From: Marinactinospora thermotolerans DSM 45154
GTDB lineage: Bacteria; Actinomycetota; Actinomycetes; Streptosporangiales; Streptosporangiaceae
DNA: 64,000 nt
Assembly: GCF_900167435.1 (NCBI RefSeq)
Contig: NZ_FUWS01000014.1
Span: 1 to 64,000, forward strand
Direction of reading: 5' to 3'
The notes under the pieces: model-generated
What the model was told of the DNA's origin: nothing
Database searches by the model: none
What the model saw: only the letters and a program-made list of their open reading frames with translations
Shown here: positions 33,631 to 41,963 of the stretch, one piece after another
How positions within the stretch are numbered: position 1 is the first letter of the stretch
How the letters are laid out: every line of letters begins with the position of its first letter
Translations under genes and position numbers: made by a program

Positions 33631-34365
33631 TCAGGCGAAGTCGTCGAGGTGGGCGCACAGCCAGTTCTCGACCTCCAGGACGTGCATGGTGGCCGCGGCC
33701 CGGGCGGCGTCGGGGTCCCTGGCGAGAAGGGCCCGGTAGATGCGTTCGTGGTCCTCGCGTAGCCGGGCGACGACTCCCGCCTCGTGGTGGCCGTGCCAGA
33801 CCCGGGCCTTGAAGGTGCGGGAGGACAGGCCGCCGTTGATCGCGGCGAGGGTGGTGTTTCCCGTCATCTCGACGATGGCCTGGTGGAAGGAGAGGTCCGC
33901 CGCGACGGTGTCGCCGATGCCCTCGTCCCGGCCGATGCGTTCCAGCACGGTGCCGAGCCGGCGCAGTTGGTCGTCGTCGGCGCGCGCCGCGGCCAGCGCG
34001 GTGGCGGCGGGTTCCAGGATCCGGCGCACCTGGAGGACCTCGACCAGGGTCTCGCCGCGCGCCACCTCGGCCAGGACGGAGAAGGTCTCCAGCAGGTCGG
34101 CGGGGCGCAGGGCGGTGACGTACACCCCGGCCCCGTGGCGGGCCTCCAACACGCCCAGGGTGGTCAGGGCCCGGATCGCCTCGCGCATGGAGCTGCGTGA
34201 CAGCCCCAGTTCCGCCGCCAGTTCGCGTTCGGTGGGCAGTCGTTGCCCCGGGCGCAGGGTCCCGTCGGCGATCATCGCCTTGATCTGCTCGATCGCGCGC
34301 TGGGTGACCGGTACGCGGTCGGCCTCGGCGGCCGGGTCGGCGGGCGGGACGTCGGGGCTGCTCAC
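33631..34365 (-). CDS. GntR-family (FadR/FCD) transcriptional regulator, LutR/LldR-like
   Basis: A 244-residue regulator starting at GTG 34365 with CGAGGAG upstream. The N-terminal winged helix contains LRPGQRLPTERELAAELGLS and SMREAIRALTTLGVLEARHG. The C-terminal FCD domain has VRRILEPAATALAAARA, DLSFHQAIVEMTGN and ARAAATMHVLEVENWL, with the His and Asp residues of metal-dependent effector binding. Two copies of a palindromic operator lie in the divergent region (34454 and 34537). A decayed hydrolase gene and lutABC lie beyond, so it most likely represses L-lactate utilisation genes and itself. Confidence 0.9.
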   Translation of the reverse strand: MSSPDVPPADPAAEADRVPVTQRAIEQIKAMIADGTLRPGQRLPTERELAAELGLSRSSMREAIRALTTLGVLEARHGAGVYVTALRPADLLETFSVLAEVARGETLVEVLQVRRILEPAATALAAARADDDQLRRLGTVLERIGRDEGIGDTVAADLSFHQAIVEMTGNTTLAAINGGLSSRTFKARVWHGHHEAGVVARLREDHERIYRALLARDPDAARAAATMHVLEVENWLCAHLDDFA

Positions 34366-34453
34366 TGTGGCTCCTCGGGTGGTTCACGGGTCTGGCCGCG
34401 GCGCGGCGGGGCCGTCCACCATCTTGACACCTTCCGGTCTCCGCGAGTAGAAG

Positions 34454-34464
34454 TGGTCAGACCA
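34454..34464. promoter_or_regulatory. GntR-family operator, site 1
   Basis: The perfect palindrome TGGTCAGACCA, preceded by AAG and followed by ATT, matches the TGGTC-N-GACCA form recognised by FadR-subfamily regulators. It lies 89 nt from the start codon of the GntR gene. Confidence 0.75.
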
Positions 34465-34536
34465 ATTTTTCCATCACGCGGCATATGCGACCGAGAAACT
34501 CGCTATAAGCCGTCTCTGGCTCAAGACACCGCGAAG

Positions 34537-34547
34537 TGATCAGACCA
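34537..34547. promoter_or_regulatory. GntR-family operator, site 2
   Basis: TGATCAGACCA differs from site 1 by one base and shares the longer context AAGTGRTCAGACCAAT. It lies 41 nt before the start of the decayed hydrolase gene. The 83-nt spacing to site 1 (about eight helical turns) would permit cooperative binding. Confidence 0.68.
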
Positions 34548-34588
34548 ATGATCATTCCGGGCCGTGGAACCCCTGACCGGGAGGCGAC

Positions 34589-35033
34589 GTGAAGATCCTC
34601 CGCTTCGGAGCATCGAGGGCCGAACGACCTGCCGCGCGGACCGGGAAGAACGTGTGCGCCGGGTCGGACCACGCCGACCACCCGGCCGAGAGCGGAGCCG
34701 GCCCCCCGCGGTGTTCCTCAAGGCCGGCCAGACCGTGGGGCATCGCCGACGCCTTCGAGCGGGTCCCGGCCACGCCACGGCGGTGGCCGGTGGGACACCG
34801 ACGAGCCGCGCGAGACGTGCAGGCCCTGGCCGGCGGCTCCAACGCGCTGGGCGCCCCAGGTTCCGGATTCGCGGTCGCGGGTCACCGGGAAACCGGTCCA
34901 CGACGGCCCCGCCGAACATGCTCTTCGGCGTGTATCACCTGCTGTGGCCCCTGAGGACCGGCCGGAACGGCCCTCCCCGCGTCCCGGGGACGTGATGGAG
35001 CCGGAGGAGGTCGCGGGGCCGGGGCGGCAGCGC
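34589..35033 (+). pseudogene. Decayed fumarylacetoacetate-hydrolase (FAH) family gene
   Basis: Fragments of an FAH-family enzyme occur in the right order but in different frames. Frame 1 at 34589 gives VKILRFGASRAERPA, then TGKNVCAGSDHADHPAESGA. A second frame gives PPAVFLKAGQTVG. A third gives APPNMLFGVYHLLWPL near 34,920, and the last RPGDVMEPEEVAGPGRQR at about 34,983-35,033. These match the start, the GKIVCIGLNY-DHAAE block, the VVFLK block, the (D)M(L/V)F-HHL block and the RPGDVVEVEI block of the family. Large internal parts are missing. It is a pseudogene with deletions and frameshifts, downstream of the GntR operators. Confidence 0.78.
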
Positions 35034-35194
35034 CCACGGCCCGTCCCGGACCCGGGCGCGGGGAACGGTCCCCGCCACCGGCGACCACCACCGCGGCGAC
35101 ACACGCCGCGGCAGAGGAGATCAGCGGCACCGCGCCGGCCACGGCGTACGGTCGTGGCATCGGCGCGGTGCCGGCCAACGGAATGAGGGAGCCC

Positions 35195-35932
35195 ATGCGG
35201 ATCGCCCTGTTCATCACCTGTGTCAACGACACCCTCTTCCCACGGACGGGACGGGCGGTCCTACGGCTGCTCGAACGCCTGGGCCACGAGGTGGAGTTTC
35301 CCCAGGCACAGACATGTTGCGGGCAGATGCACTACAACACGGGGTACCGGCGCGACGCCCAGAAGCTGGCGGTGCGGTTCGTGGAGACCTTCGCCGACTA
35401 CGACGCCGTCCTGGTCCCCTCCGGCTCGTGCGCCGGCATGGTCCGTGACAACTATCCGCGCCTGGGCGAGCCGGGGAGCCGGCTGCGGCGCGAGGTCGAA
35501 CGGGTGGCCCCGAAGGTCCTGGACCTCAGCGAGCTGCTCGTCGACGTGCTGGGGGTGACCGACGTCGGCGCCTACTTCCCGCACCGGGTCACCTACCACC
35601 CCACCTGCCACGGCCTGCGGCTATTGCGCCTGGGGGACCGGCCCGAGCGCCTGTTGCGGGCGGTGCGCGGCCTGGAGCTGGTCGAACTCGACGGGGCGAC
35701 CGAATGCTGCGGCTTCGGCGGCACGTTCGCGGTGAAGAACGCGGCGGTCTCCGCGGCGATGGGATCGGACAAGGCCCGGCACGCCGCCGACACCGGCGCC
35801 GAGGTGCTGTGCGCCGTCGACAACTCCTGTCTGATGCACATCGGCGGCACGCTCAGCCGGCAGCGGACCGGCGTGCGCGTGCTGCACCTGGCCGAGATCC
35901 TGGCCTCGACCGAGGAGGAGCCCGCCCTATGA
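35195..35932 (+). CDS. lutA: L-lactate utilisation Fe-S protein LutA
   Basis: A 245-residue protein of two cysteine-rich CCG domains: CCGQMHYNTGY near residue 42 with TCVND at the N-terminus, and ECCGFGGTFAVKN near 180 preceded by YHPTCHGLR. This is LutA (YkgE/LldE). ATG 35195 is chosen for the GAGGGAG ribosome-binding site; an in-frame start at 35168 exists. LutABC oxidise L-lactate to pyruvate. The stop overlaps the lutB start by 4 nt. Confidence 0.93.
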   Translation: MRIALFITCVNDTLFPRTGRAVLRLLERLGHEVEFPQAQTCCGQMHYNTGYRRDAQKLAVRFVETFADYDAVLVPSGSCAGMVRDNYPRLGEPGSRLRREVERVAPKVLDLSELLVDVLGVTDVGAYFPHRVTYHPTCHGLRLLRLGDRPERLLRAVRGLELVELDGATECCGFGGTFAVKNAAVSAAMGSDKARHAADTGAEVLCAVDNSCLMHIGGTLSRQRTGVRVLHLAEILASTEEEPAL

Positions 35933-37359
35933 GCACGACCTTCGTCGGCATGCCGGCGTTTCCCGACGCCGCCCGAGCCGCCACCGGCAACGCCCAGTTG
36001 CGTCACAACCTCCGCAAGGCCACCCACACCATCCGCGACAAGCGCGCGGCGGTCGTCGACGAGCTCGACGACTGGGCCCGGTTGCGCGCCGCCGGCGCGG
36101 CGATCAAGGACCGGGTGCTCCGTCACCTCGACGTCTACCTGGAGCGTTTGGAGGCGTCGGTCACCGCGGCCGGCGGCACCGTGCACTGGGCGGCCGACGC
36201 GGCCGAGGCCAACCGGATCGTCACCGACCTGGTGCGCGCCACCGGCCACGACGAGGTGGTCAAGGTCAAATCCATGGCGACCCAGGAGATCGGGCTCAAC
36301 GAGGCGCTGGGCGAAGCCGGGATCACCGCCTACGAGACCGACCTGGCCGAGCTGATCGTCCAGCTCGGCGACGACACCCCCTCGCACATCCTCGTCCCGG
36401 CCATCCACCGCAACCGGTCGGAGATCCGCGAGATCTTCCGGACCAGGATGGCCGAGTGGGGCGTCCCCGCACCCGAGGGCCTGACCGACGACCCGCGGGC
36501 GCTGGCCGAGGCCGCGCGGGTCCACCTGCGGGAGAAGTTCCTCAGCACGAAGGTCGCGATCTCGGGGGCGAACTTCGCGGTGGCCGACACCGGCACACTG
36601 GTGGTACTGGAGTCGGAGGGCAACGGGCGGATGTGCCTGACCCTGCCCGACACCCTCATCTCCGTGGTGGGGATCGAGAAGGTCGTGCCGACCTGGAGCG
36701 ACCTGGAGGTGTTCCTCCAGTTGCTGCCGCGCTCCTCCACCGGGGAGCGCATGAACCCCTACACCTCCACCTGGACCGGCGTCACACCGGGTGACGGCCC
36801 TCGGGAGTTCCACCTGGTGCTGCTGGACAACGGGCGCAGCGCCACCCTCGCCGACACCGTCGGCCGCCAGGCGCTGCGCTGCATCCGCTGCTCGGCCTGC
36901 CTCAACATCTGCCCGGTCTACGAACGCGCGGGCGGCCACGCCTACGGTTCGGTCTATCCCGGTCCGATCGGCGCGATCCTGACCCCCCAGCTCCGTGGCG
37001 TCACCTCGGAACTGGACGCGTCGCTGCCCTACGCCTCCTCCCTGTGCGGGGCGTGTTACGAGGTCTGCCCGGTGGCGATCGACATCCCCGAGGTGCTGGT
37101 GCACCTGCGCGAACGGGTGGTCGAGGGCAAGGGGCACCGCGCCGAGAAGGCCGCCATGGCCGCGGCCGGGTGGGTGTTCGGCGACGACCGCAGGCTCGCC
37201 CTGGCCCAGCGCGCGGCCGGGGCGGCGCGCGGCCTGGTCCCCCGGCACCTGCCCGGTCCCGGGGCGGCCTGGACCGACACGCGCGACATCCCCGACATCC
37301 CGCCCGAGTCGTTCCGTGACTGGTGGCGCAAGCGGCACACGAAGGAGGGTGAACAGTGA
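35929..37359 (+). CDS. lutB: L-lactate utilisation Fe-S protein LutB
   Basis: A 476-residue protein with the LutB layout: an N-terminal LUD domain (residues about 60-300, with NFAVADTGTLVVLESEGN) and two [4Fe-4S] motifs, CIRCSACLNICPVY near residue 320 and CGACYEVCPV near 375. It acts with LutA and LutC to oxidise L-lactate. The start overlaps the lutA stop (ATGA), and the stop overlaps lutC. Confidence 0.95.
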   Translation: MSTTFVGMPAFPDAARAATGNAQLRHNLRKATHTIRDKRAAVVDELDDWARLRAAGAAIKDRVLRHLDVYLERLEASVTAAGGTVHWAADAAEANRIVTDLVRATGHDEVVKVKSMATQEIGLNEALGEAGITAYETDLAELIVQLGDDTPSHILVPAIHRNRSEIREIFRTRMAEWGVPAPEGLTDDPRALAEAARVHLREKFLSTKVAISGANFAVADTGTLVVLESEGNGRMCLTLPDTLISVVGIEKVVPTWSDLEVFLQLLPRSSTGERMNPYTSTWTGVTPGDGPREFHLVLLDNGRSATLADTVGRQALRCIRCSACLNICPVYERAGGHAYGSVYPGPIGAILTPQLRGVTSELDASLPYASSLCGACYEVCPVAIDIPEVLVHLRERVVEGKGHRAEKAAMAAAGWVFGDDRRLALAQRAAGAARGLVPRHLPGPGAAWTDTRDIPDIPPESFRDWWRKRHTKEGEQ

Positions 37360-37994
37360 CCGGATCACGCGAACGCGTCCTGGCCCGGGTGCGGGCGGCG
37401 CTGGCCGACGTGCCCCGCGAGGAGGCCCCCGAGGACGCCCCGGTCCCCCGCGGCTACGCGCGCGAGCACGGTCTGGGGGATCCGGTGGCGCTATTGGCCG
37501 ACCGGCTGGTCGACTACCGCGCGGTCGTGCACCGGGTGCGTCCGGCCGGCCTGGCCCGAACCGTCGGAGCCGCGCTCCAGCGCCGTGGACCGGGTCCGTT
37601 CGTCGTCCCACCCGGCCTTCCCGAGGCGTGGCTGCAGCGAGCCGGGGTGGAGGTGGTCCACGACGACGGCCTGGGGGTGGCGGAGCTGGACGCCGCCGCG
37701 GGCGTGGTCACCGGGTGCGCGGTGGCGATCGCCGAGACCGGAACGATCGTGCTCGACGCCGGGGCCGACCAGGGCCGTCGGGCCATCACCCTGGTGCCCG
37801 ACTACCACCTGTGCGTCGTCCCGGCGGAACGGATCGTGGCGAGCGTCCCCCAGGCGCTCCCCCATCTGGATCCGCTCCGGCCGCTGACCTGGATCAGCGG
37901 CCCTTCGGCCACCAGCGACATCGAACTCGACCGGGTCGAGGGCGTGCACGGCCCGCGCACCCTGGAAGTGGTCATCGTCGAGGACGCCGGCTGA
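37356..37994 (+). CDS. lutC: L-lactate utilisation protein LutC
   Basis: A 212-residue LUD-domain protein with GCAVAIAETGTIVLDAG, then YHLCVVPAERIV and ISGPSATSDIELDRVEGVHG, all typical of LutC (YkgG). It starts at GTG 37356, overlapping the lutB stop. It completes a canonical lutABC operon under likely control of the GntR protein at 33631. Confidence 0.94.
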   Translation: MTGSRERVLARVRAALADVPREEAPEDAPVPRGYAREHGLGDPVALLADRLVDYRAVVHRVRPAGLARTVGAALQRRGPGPFVVPPGLPEAWLQRAGVEVVHDDGLGVAELDAAAGVVTGCAVAIAETGTIVLDAGADQGRRAITLVPDYHLCVVPAERIVASVPQALPHLDPLRPLTWISGPSATSDIELDRVEGVHGPRTLEVVIVEDAG

Positions 37995-38333
37995 GACACC
38001 GCCGACGTCACGCGCGGTGGCGGCGGCACATGGGGGGAAGGAGCGGCGGCACGCGCTCGGCCACCGGGCGTCCGCACCTATTGCCGGAAGCCTGACCACG
38101 GCCGCCGCCCTCCCTGTGCCGCCGGACGGGGAGCGACGAAACAGCCCCTGAACGGCACATCAAGATCATAAAAGTTCTACGGAACGTGACCGACCACGCG
38201 ACAATAACGCCTCACAGTCACTATCCGGTTGCGCAGTGACGTTCCCCCTACGCATTCTCACCACTACTTTGGGTCACGCGGGCGGGCGATATCAACCGTG
38301 GGAAACCGCGGCGCGATGCCAGATGATCGGGGC
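37995..38333. other. Intergenic region after lutC
   Basis: About 340 nt with no gene. The middle part (38,160-38,300) is less GC-rich than the neighbours and probably holds the promoter of the phosphotransferase-like gene. No terminator or operator was recognised with confidence. Confidence 0.4.
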
Positions 38334-39110
38334 ATGACCTTCGACGAGGAACCCCTCTCGGGAGGGAATGTCAGTGCGGGGGTGGTGCGGGTCGGCGACA
38401 CCGTACGCCGCCCTGCGGGTCCCTGGACACCGGCCGTCCACGCCCTGCTGGACCACCTGCACTCCGTCGGCTTCCACGCCGCCCCACGCGCGCTGGGCCT
38501 GGACGAGCGGGGACGCGAGGTGCTGTCCTACTGCCCGGGGGTCCCCACGTGGCCCGAGCGCTTCGACCTCATGGAGCCTCGCTCGGCGCTGACCCGGGTG
38601 GGACACATCATCCGGGACTTCCACGACGCGGTGGCGGGGTTCACGCCTCCCCCGGGCGCCCGGTGGCGGGTCCTGTACCCGCAGGCCGGTGACGAGATCA
38701 TCGCCCACCACGACCTCGCGCCGTGGAACCTCATCGCCGGCACCGACTCCTGGGCGTTCATCGACTGGGACACCGCGGCCCCGGGAACCCGGCTGTGGGA
38801 TCTCGCCTACGCGGTGGTCTCCTTCGTCCCCTTGTCCGCCGAGCCGGCCCTGCGCCGCGGCGACCCCGTGGAGCGGATGCGCGCGCTGGTCGAGGGCTAC
38901 GGGCTGGAGGACGAGGACGACCGCAGACGGCTGATCGGTCTGACGGCCGAGCGCGCCCGCGCCATGCACGACCTCCTCGCCGAACAGGCGGCCCGGGGCA
39001 ATGCCCCGTGGGAACGGTTGTGGCGCGAGGGACACGGCCGCATCTGGCGGGCCAACGCCGACCACATCCTGGACAACCGGCAGCGCTGGGAGGACGGCCT
39101 GCTGGGTTGA
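38334..39110 (+). CDS. APH-family phosphotransferase
   Basis: A 258-residue aminoglycoside/choline-kinase-like protein. The catalytic loop is IIAHHDLAPWNLI (His-Asp-x5-Asn, Asp near residue 125), with the metal-binding FIDWDTAAPGTRLWDLAY following. The N-terminal lobe is short. ATG 38334 begins just before the first recognisable strand; ATG 38316 is possible. Many such actinobacterial proteins are orphan kinases that do not confer resistance. No associated regulator or substrate gene lies adjacent. Confidence 0.85.
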   Translation: MTFDEEPLSGGNVSAGVVRVGDTVRRPAGPWTPAVHALLDHLHSVGFHAAPRALGLDERGREVLSYCPGVPTWPERFDLMEPRSALTRVGHIIRDFHDAVAGFTPPPGARWRVLYPQAGDEIIAHHDLAPWNLIAGTDSWAFIDWDTAAPGTRLWDLAYAVVSFVPLSAEPALRRGDPVERMRALVEGYGLEDEDDRRRLIGLTAERARAMHDLLAEQAARGNAPWERLWREGHGRIWRANADHILDNRQRWEDGLLG

Positions 39111-39152
39111 GCGGCCCCTGGCGCGGACGGCGCCGCGGGGCGGTCCGCCGCC

Positions 39153-40178
39153 CTAGCGGGACAGCCGCATGTGAAGGCGCACCGTGGTGGCGCCGTCCGC
39201 GGAGTGGATCTCGACCAGGTCGCACAGCTGGCGCACCAGCCACAGTCCCCGTCCACGGCCGCTGTGGGGGTCGGGCGGGGCTCCGGCCATCGGCGCCAGC
39301 GGCCGCCACGACGTGGCGGCGGGGCCGCGCACGGTGTCATCGACGACCTCGCACAGCACCTCGTCGGCCTCGGTCCACAGGCGCACGGAACCGCGGCCGC
39401 TCCCATGCTCGGCCGTGTTGGAGGCCAGCTCGTTGACCGCGAGCACCAGGTCGGCGGCTGCGCGCGCCGGGACGCCGGCCCGGGCCGCGTAGGCCGCCAC
39501 CCACGCGCGCACGCTCGCGAAGTCGGCGTAGCCGAACCTGCGTTCGGCCCGCCGGGGCGGTGCCGGGCGTAACGTGCGTGGTCCTCCTCCCGGAGCGAAC
39601 GCGCTGGGATCGACGTAGTCGGGACTGGGAACCGCGTGGCGCCCCTGGACCATCTCCGGGTGGGTGCGTACGGCGTCGGCGAGGATCGGCGCCGGCACCG
39701 ATCGCGCGTCGTAGGGGCAGATCATCCAGATCCCGGTGGCCGCGAACAGCGCGTTGAGAGCGGACTCCATGCGCGTCCAGGCGTCGATCTCGCTGGGCGA
39801 ACGCCCCGTCCACACCGGTTCGGCGAGGATGCGCACCCGGGCGGCGGTAGCGGCGTGCCGTCGCCAGTAGCGGTCGAAGACGGTGATCCGCTCGGGGGGC
39901 CGGGCACCGAACCGCACCGACTCCACCCCTTCGATCCCTCCCCCTTGATCTCCCAGGGCCTCGCGCAGCAGGCACAGGTTGCGCGGCGTCGTCGCGGCGA
40001 TCGCCGGCTCTCCCGCCTCGACGGCGCCCCTGAGGAAGGGGAGGGCCATGTCGAGGAACTCCGCGTCGCCGGAGTAGATGCACCCCTGGTGTGTCATGCC
40101 GCCGGGGCGGGGCAGACCCGTCAGATCCTCCCCCCGGTTCGGGTTGGGGCTGTCGAGTGCCTTGGAGGAGTCGGGCAT
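39153..40178 (-). CDS. MEDS-domain anti-sigma-type histidine-kinase-like regulator
   Basis: A 341-residue protein. Its N-terminal half resembles the MEDS (DcmR-sensory) domain: GCIYSGDAEFLDMALPFL, then GEPAIAATTPRNLCLL. The C-terminal half is a HATPase_c_2 (RsbW-like) domain with VLAVNELASNTAEHGSGRG (N box) and GRGRGLWLVRQLCDLVEI (G box). This combination is common in actinobacterial anti-sigma or kinase regulators. No sigma or anti-anti-sigma gene is adjacent, so its partner is unknown. Confidence 0.87.
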   Translation of the reverse strand: MPDSSKALDSPNPNRGEDLTGLPRPGGMTHQGCIYSGDAEFLDMALPFLRGAVEAGEPAIAATTPRNLCLLREALGDQGGGIEGVESVRFGARPPERITVFDRYWRRHAATAARVRILAEPVWTGRSPSEIDAWTRMESALNALFAATGIWMICPYDARSVPAPILADAVRTHPEMVQGRHAVPSPDYVDPSAFAPGGGPRTLRPAPPRRAERRFGYADFASVRAWVAAYAARAGVPARAAADLVLAVNELASNTAEHGSGRGSVRLWTEADEVLCEVVDDTVRGPAATSWRPLAPMAGAPPDPHSGRGRGLWLVRQLCDLVEIHSADGATTVRLHMRLSR

Positions 40179-41287
40179 CAGCGGATCCTTACCAGAGCGT
40201 TGGGTCCGGGAACCTGGTCCCGGCCGGGGAGCCACGGTGTCCTGTCGGTGGGAGGGCGGGTTCCCTGCGGGAAGGGGACGGCGGCCATCGGCCACTCCGG
40301 TGGCGGCGTCCACGGGGCCGCCGCCACAGTCCCGCGTGGCGTCGGCGGGCCGGGTGGCGTTGCGGTCGGGGGCGTCCACGCTACCCCCGGGGCGGGCCGT
40401 TACGGCGCGCGGGTGGGACGTGGGGCCCCGCCGCCGCGGGTCCGGGCCGGCCGTACCGGCGGATCGTGGTGGCGGCCTCAACGCGCGGGGCGGCGACCGC
40501 GCGGGGTGGGGCGAAGCCTGTGGCGGCCGATGGCGGACCGGTCCCGTTGGTGCCGCGCTCCGGCCGGGGCGGTCCCGTCCCCACGGGGGCGGGGCGGGGT
40601 GGGCTCGGGATCTCCTCCCCCTGCCCGGGGCTCCGCGGACAGGAGGGCCACGGTGGTCTCGTCACGTCCGTCCTCGGTCGCGGGGGACGGGCGCTCATGG
40701 CCGATGGGGGCCGCCTCCTCGACGGGCCGCGGCCTCGGGGGTGCGTTCATCCGGGCCGCCTTCCCGTCGGGCTCGTCGGTCCACTGTCTGGACGGGGCCT
40801 GGATCGAGGCCCGTCTCCCTGTCCCTGCCTTGTCTCCGGGCACGGCGGAAGGCCGGACGGAGCCCGCGCCGTCCCGGTAGGCGATGCTAGCGTCCGGGAC
40901 ACGGTACCGGGAGGCGAACAGCGCAGCCCGGCGCAGGACGCCGCCCTCCCCGGCCCGTCGGATCGGGAGGGCGGCGAGGGCGACGGATCGGAGACGGCGA
41001 GCGGGGACCGGATGGCCCTGGCCTCCGCGGTCCCGCCCTCAGCGGGGTCGCCGCTCCTGGGAGCGCGCCCTGGACGGCTTGGGACGAGGACGCGCGCCAC
41101 CGTGACCGGGCCTCGTCGAAGCGGTTCGTCGATCAGCGCCCGCCCGGATCGGCGCTCCGTCACGCCCCTGGGCCATCCCTGTTCGAGCGGGCCGGGGGCC
41201 GAAGCACCTCCGTTCGGTTTCGTTCCCGTGTTGGCCGCTCGGCCGGCCCGGCGCGCCCACCGGCGCTCTCCCGGAGAGGCGGCGGAG
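40179..41287. other. Long GC-rich stretch without a supported gene
   Basis: About 1.1 kb, extremely GC-rich. Open frames exist on both strands only because stops are rare at this composition. Their products are Arg/Pro/Gly-rich with no recognisable motif or ribosome-binding site. It probably includes the promoter of the MEDS regulator at its left end. Confidence 0.5.
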
Positions 41288-41845
41288 CTAGGACCGCTTC
41301 TCCAGCAACGGCCCCAGGGCCGCGCAGGCGGCGTTGAGCGCCGCCGAGCGCAGCTCCTCCGGCGGCATGCCGATGAAGACGAGCGTGCAGTCGGCCAGTC
41401 CTCCGATGGCGACCACCGCGCGGGCACGGTCCTCCAGGGAGGGATCGGGGCCGGCGAGCAGGGCGATCAGCCGGAGACGCCAGTCGGCGACCCGGGCGGC
41501 GAAGTCGAGGTAGCCCAAGACGTCGGGCTCGCGGGCCACCAGCGCGGTGATCCGGCGATGGCGCAGGTAGAGGTCGTAGTAGCCGGCCAGCAGGGTCCGC
41601 GGGTCCACGTCCTCCTCGGCCTCGACCCGGGCGAGGAAGGACTCGACGTCGTCGACGAGCGGTTGGATGAGGCTGCGCACGAGCTCTTCGCGCGAGGAGA
41701 AGTGGTAGTAGAGGGCCGGCTTGGTCAGCCCGAGCCGTTCGGCGATCTGACGCAGGCTGGTGCGCTGGACCCCCTGTTCGGCGAACAGCTCCAGGGCCAC
41801 GGCCCGGATCCGGTCCTTGGTATCGCTCGTTCGCGGTCGGACCAC
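41288..41845 (-). CDS. TetR-family transcriptional regulator
   Basis: A 185-residue regulator starting at GTG 41845 behind AAGGAGG. The HTH is TSLRQIAERLGLTKPALYYHF at about residues 27-47 (shown in part), preceded by IRAVALELFAEQG. The ligand-binding domain is helical with no recognisable effector signature. A 30-bp palindrome overlaps the divergent promoter of the FAD-monooxygenase gene, so autoregulation and repression of that gene are likely. Confidence 0.92.
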   Translation of the reverse strand: MVRPRTSDTKDRIRAVALELFAEQGVQRTSLRQIAERLGLTKPALYYHFSSREELVRSLIQPLVDDVESFLARVEAEEDVDPRTLLAGYYDLYLRHRRITALVAREPDVLGYLDFAARVADWRLRLIALLAGPDPSLEDRARAVVAIGGLADCTLVFIGMPPEELRSAALNAACAALGPLLEKRS

Positions 41846-41905
41846 GTGCGTGTCCTCCTTTCTCGACCGCCCGAGCCTAGTCGATCGCGATTCACCTTCC
41901 CGGGG

Positions 41906-41934
41906 TTGACGCTCACCCCTCATTCATTTACCTT
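41906..41934 (+). promoter_or_regulatory. Putative sigma-70 promoter of the FAD-monooxygenase gene
   Basis: TTGACG at 41906-41911 and TACCTT at 41929-41934 are separated by 17 nt. The -10 element lies inside the TetR-type palindrome, which would allow repression by occlusion. Confidence 0.55.
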
Positions 41935-41951
41935 CCGGTAAGTAAATGAAT
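41922..41951. promoter_or_regulatory. TetR-type operator palindrome
   Basis: The arms ATTCATTTAC (41922-41931) and GTAAATGAAT (41942-41951) are perfect complements around a 10-nt spacer. A second, nested inverted repeat TTACC-TTCC-GGTAA lies inside. It is between the divergent tetR and monooxygenase genes and overlaps the predicted -10. Confidence 0.8.
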
Positions 41952-41963
41952 AGGAGAGGCCCT

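Noticed and set aside
35593-37611. A 672-residue minus-strand frame through lutB
   Set aside because: Antisense to the unmistakable LutB protein; the product lacks any motif.
40091-41941. Long frames across the gap between the MEDS and TetR genes
   Set aside because: Low-complexity products, no ribosome-binding site, no motif, and overlap with the real TetR gene.
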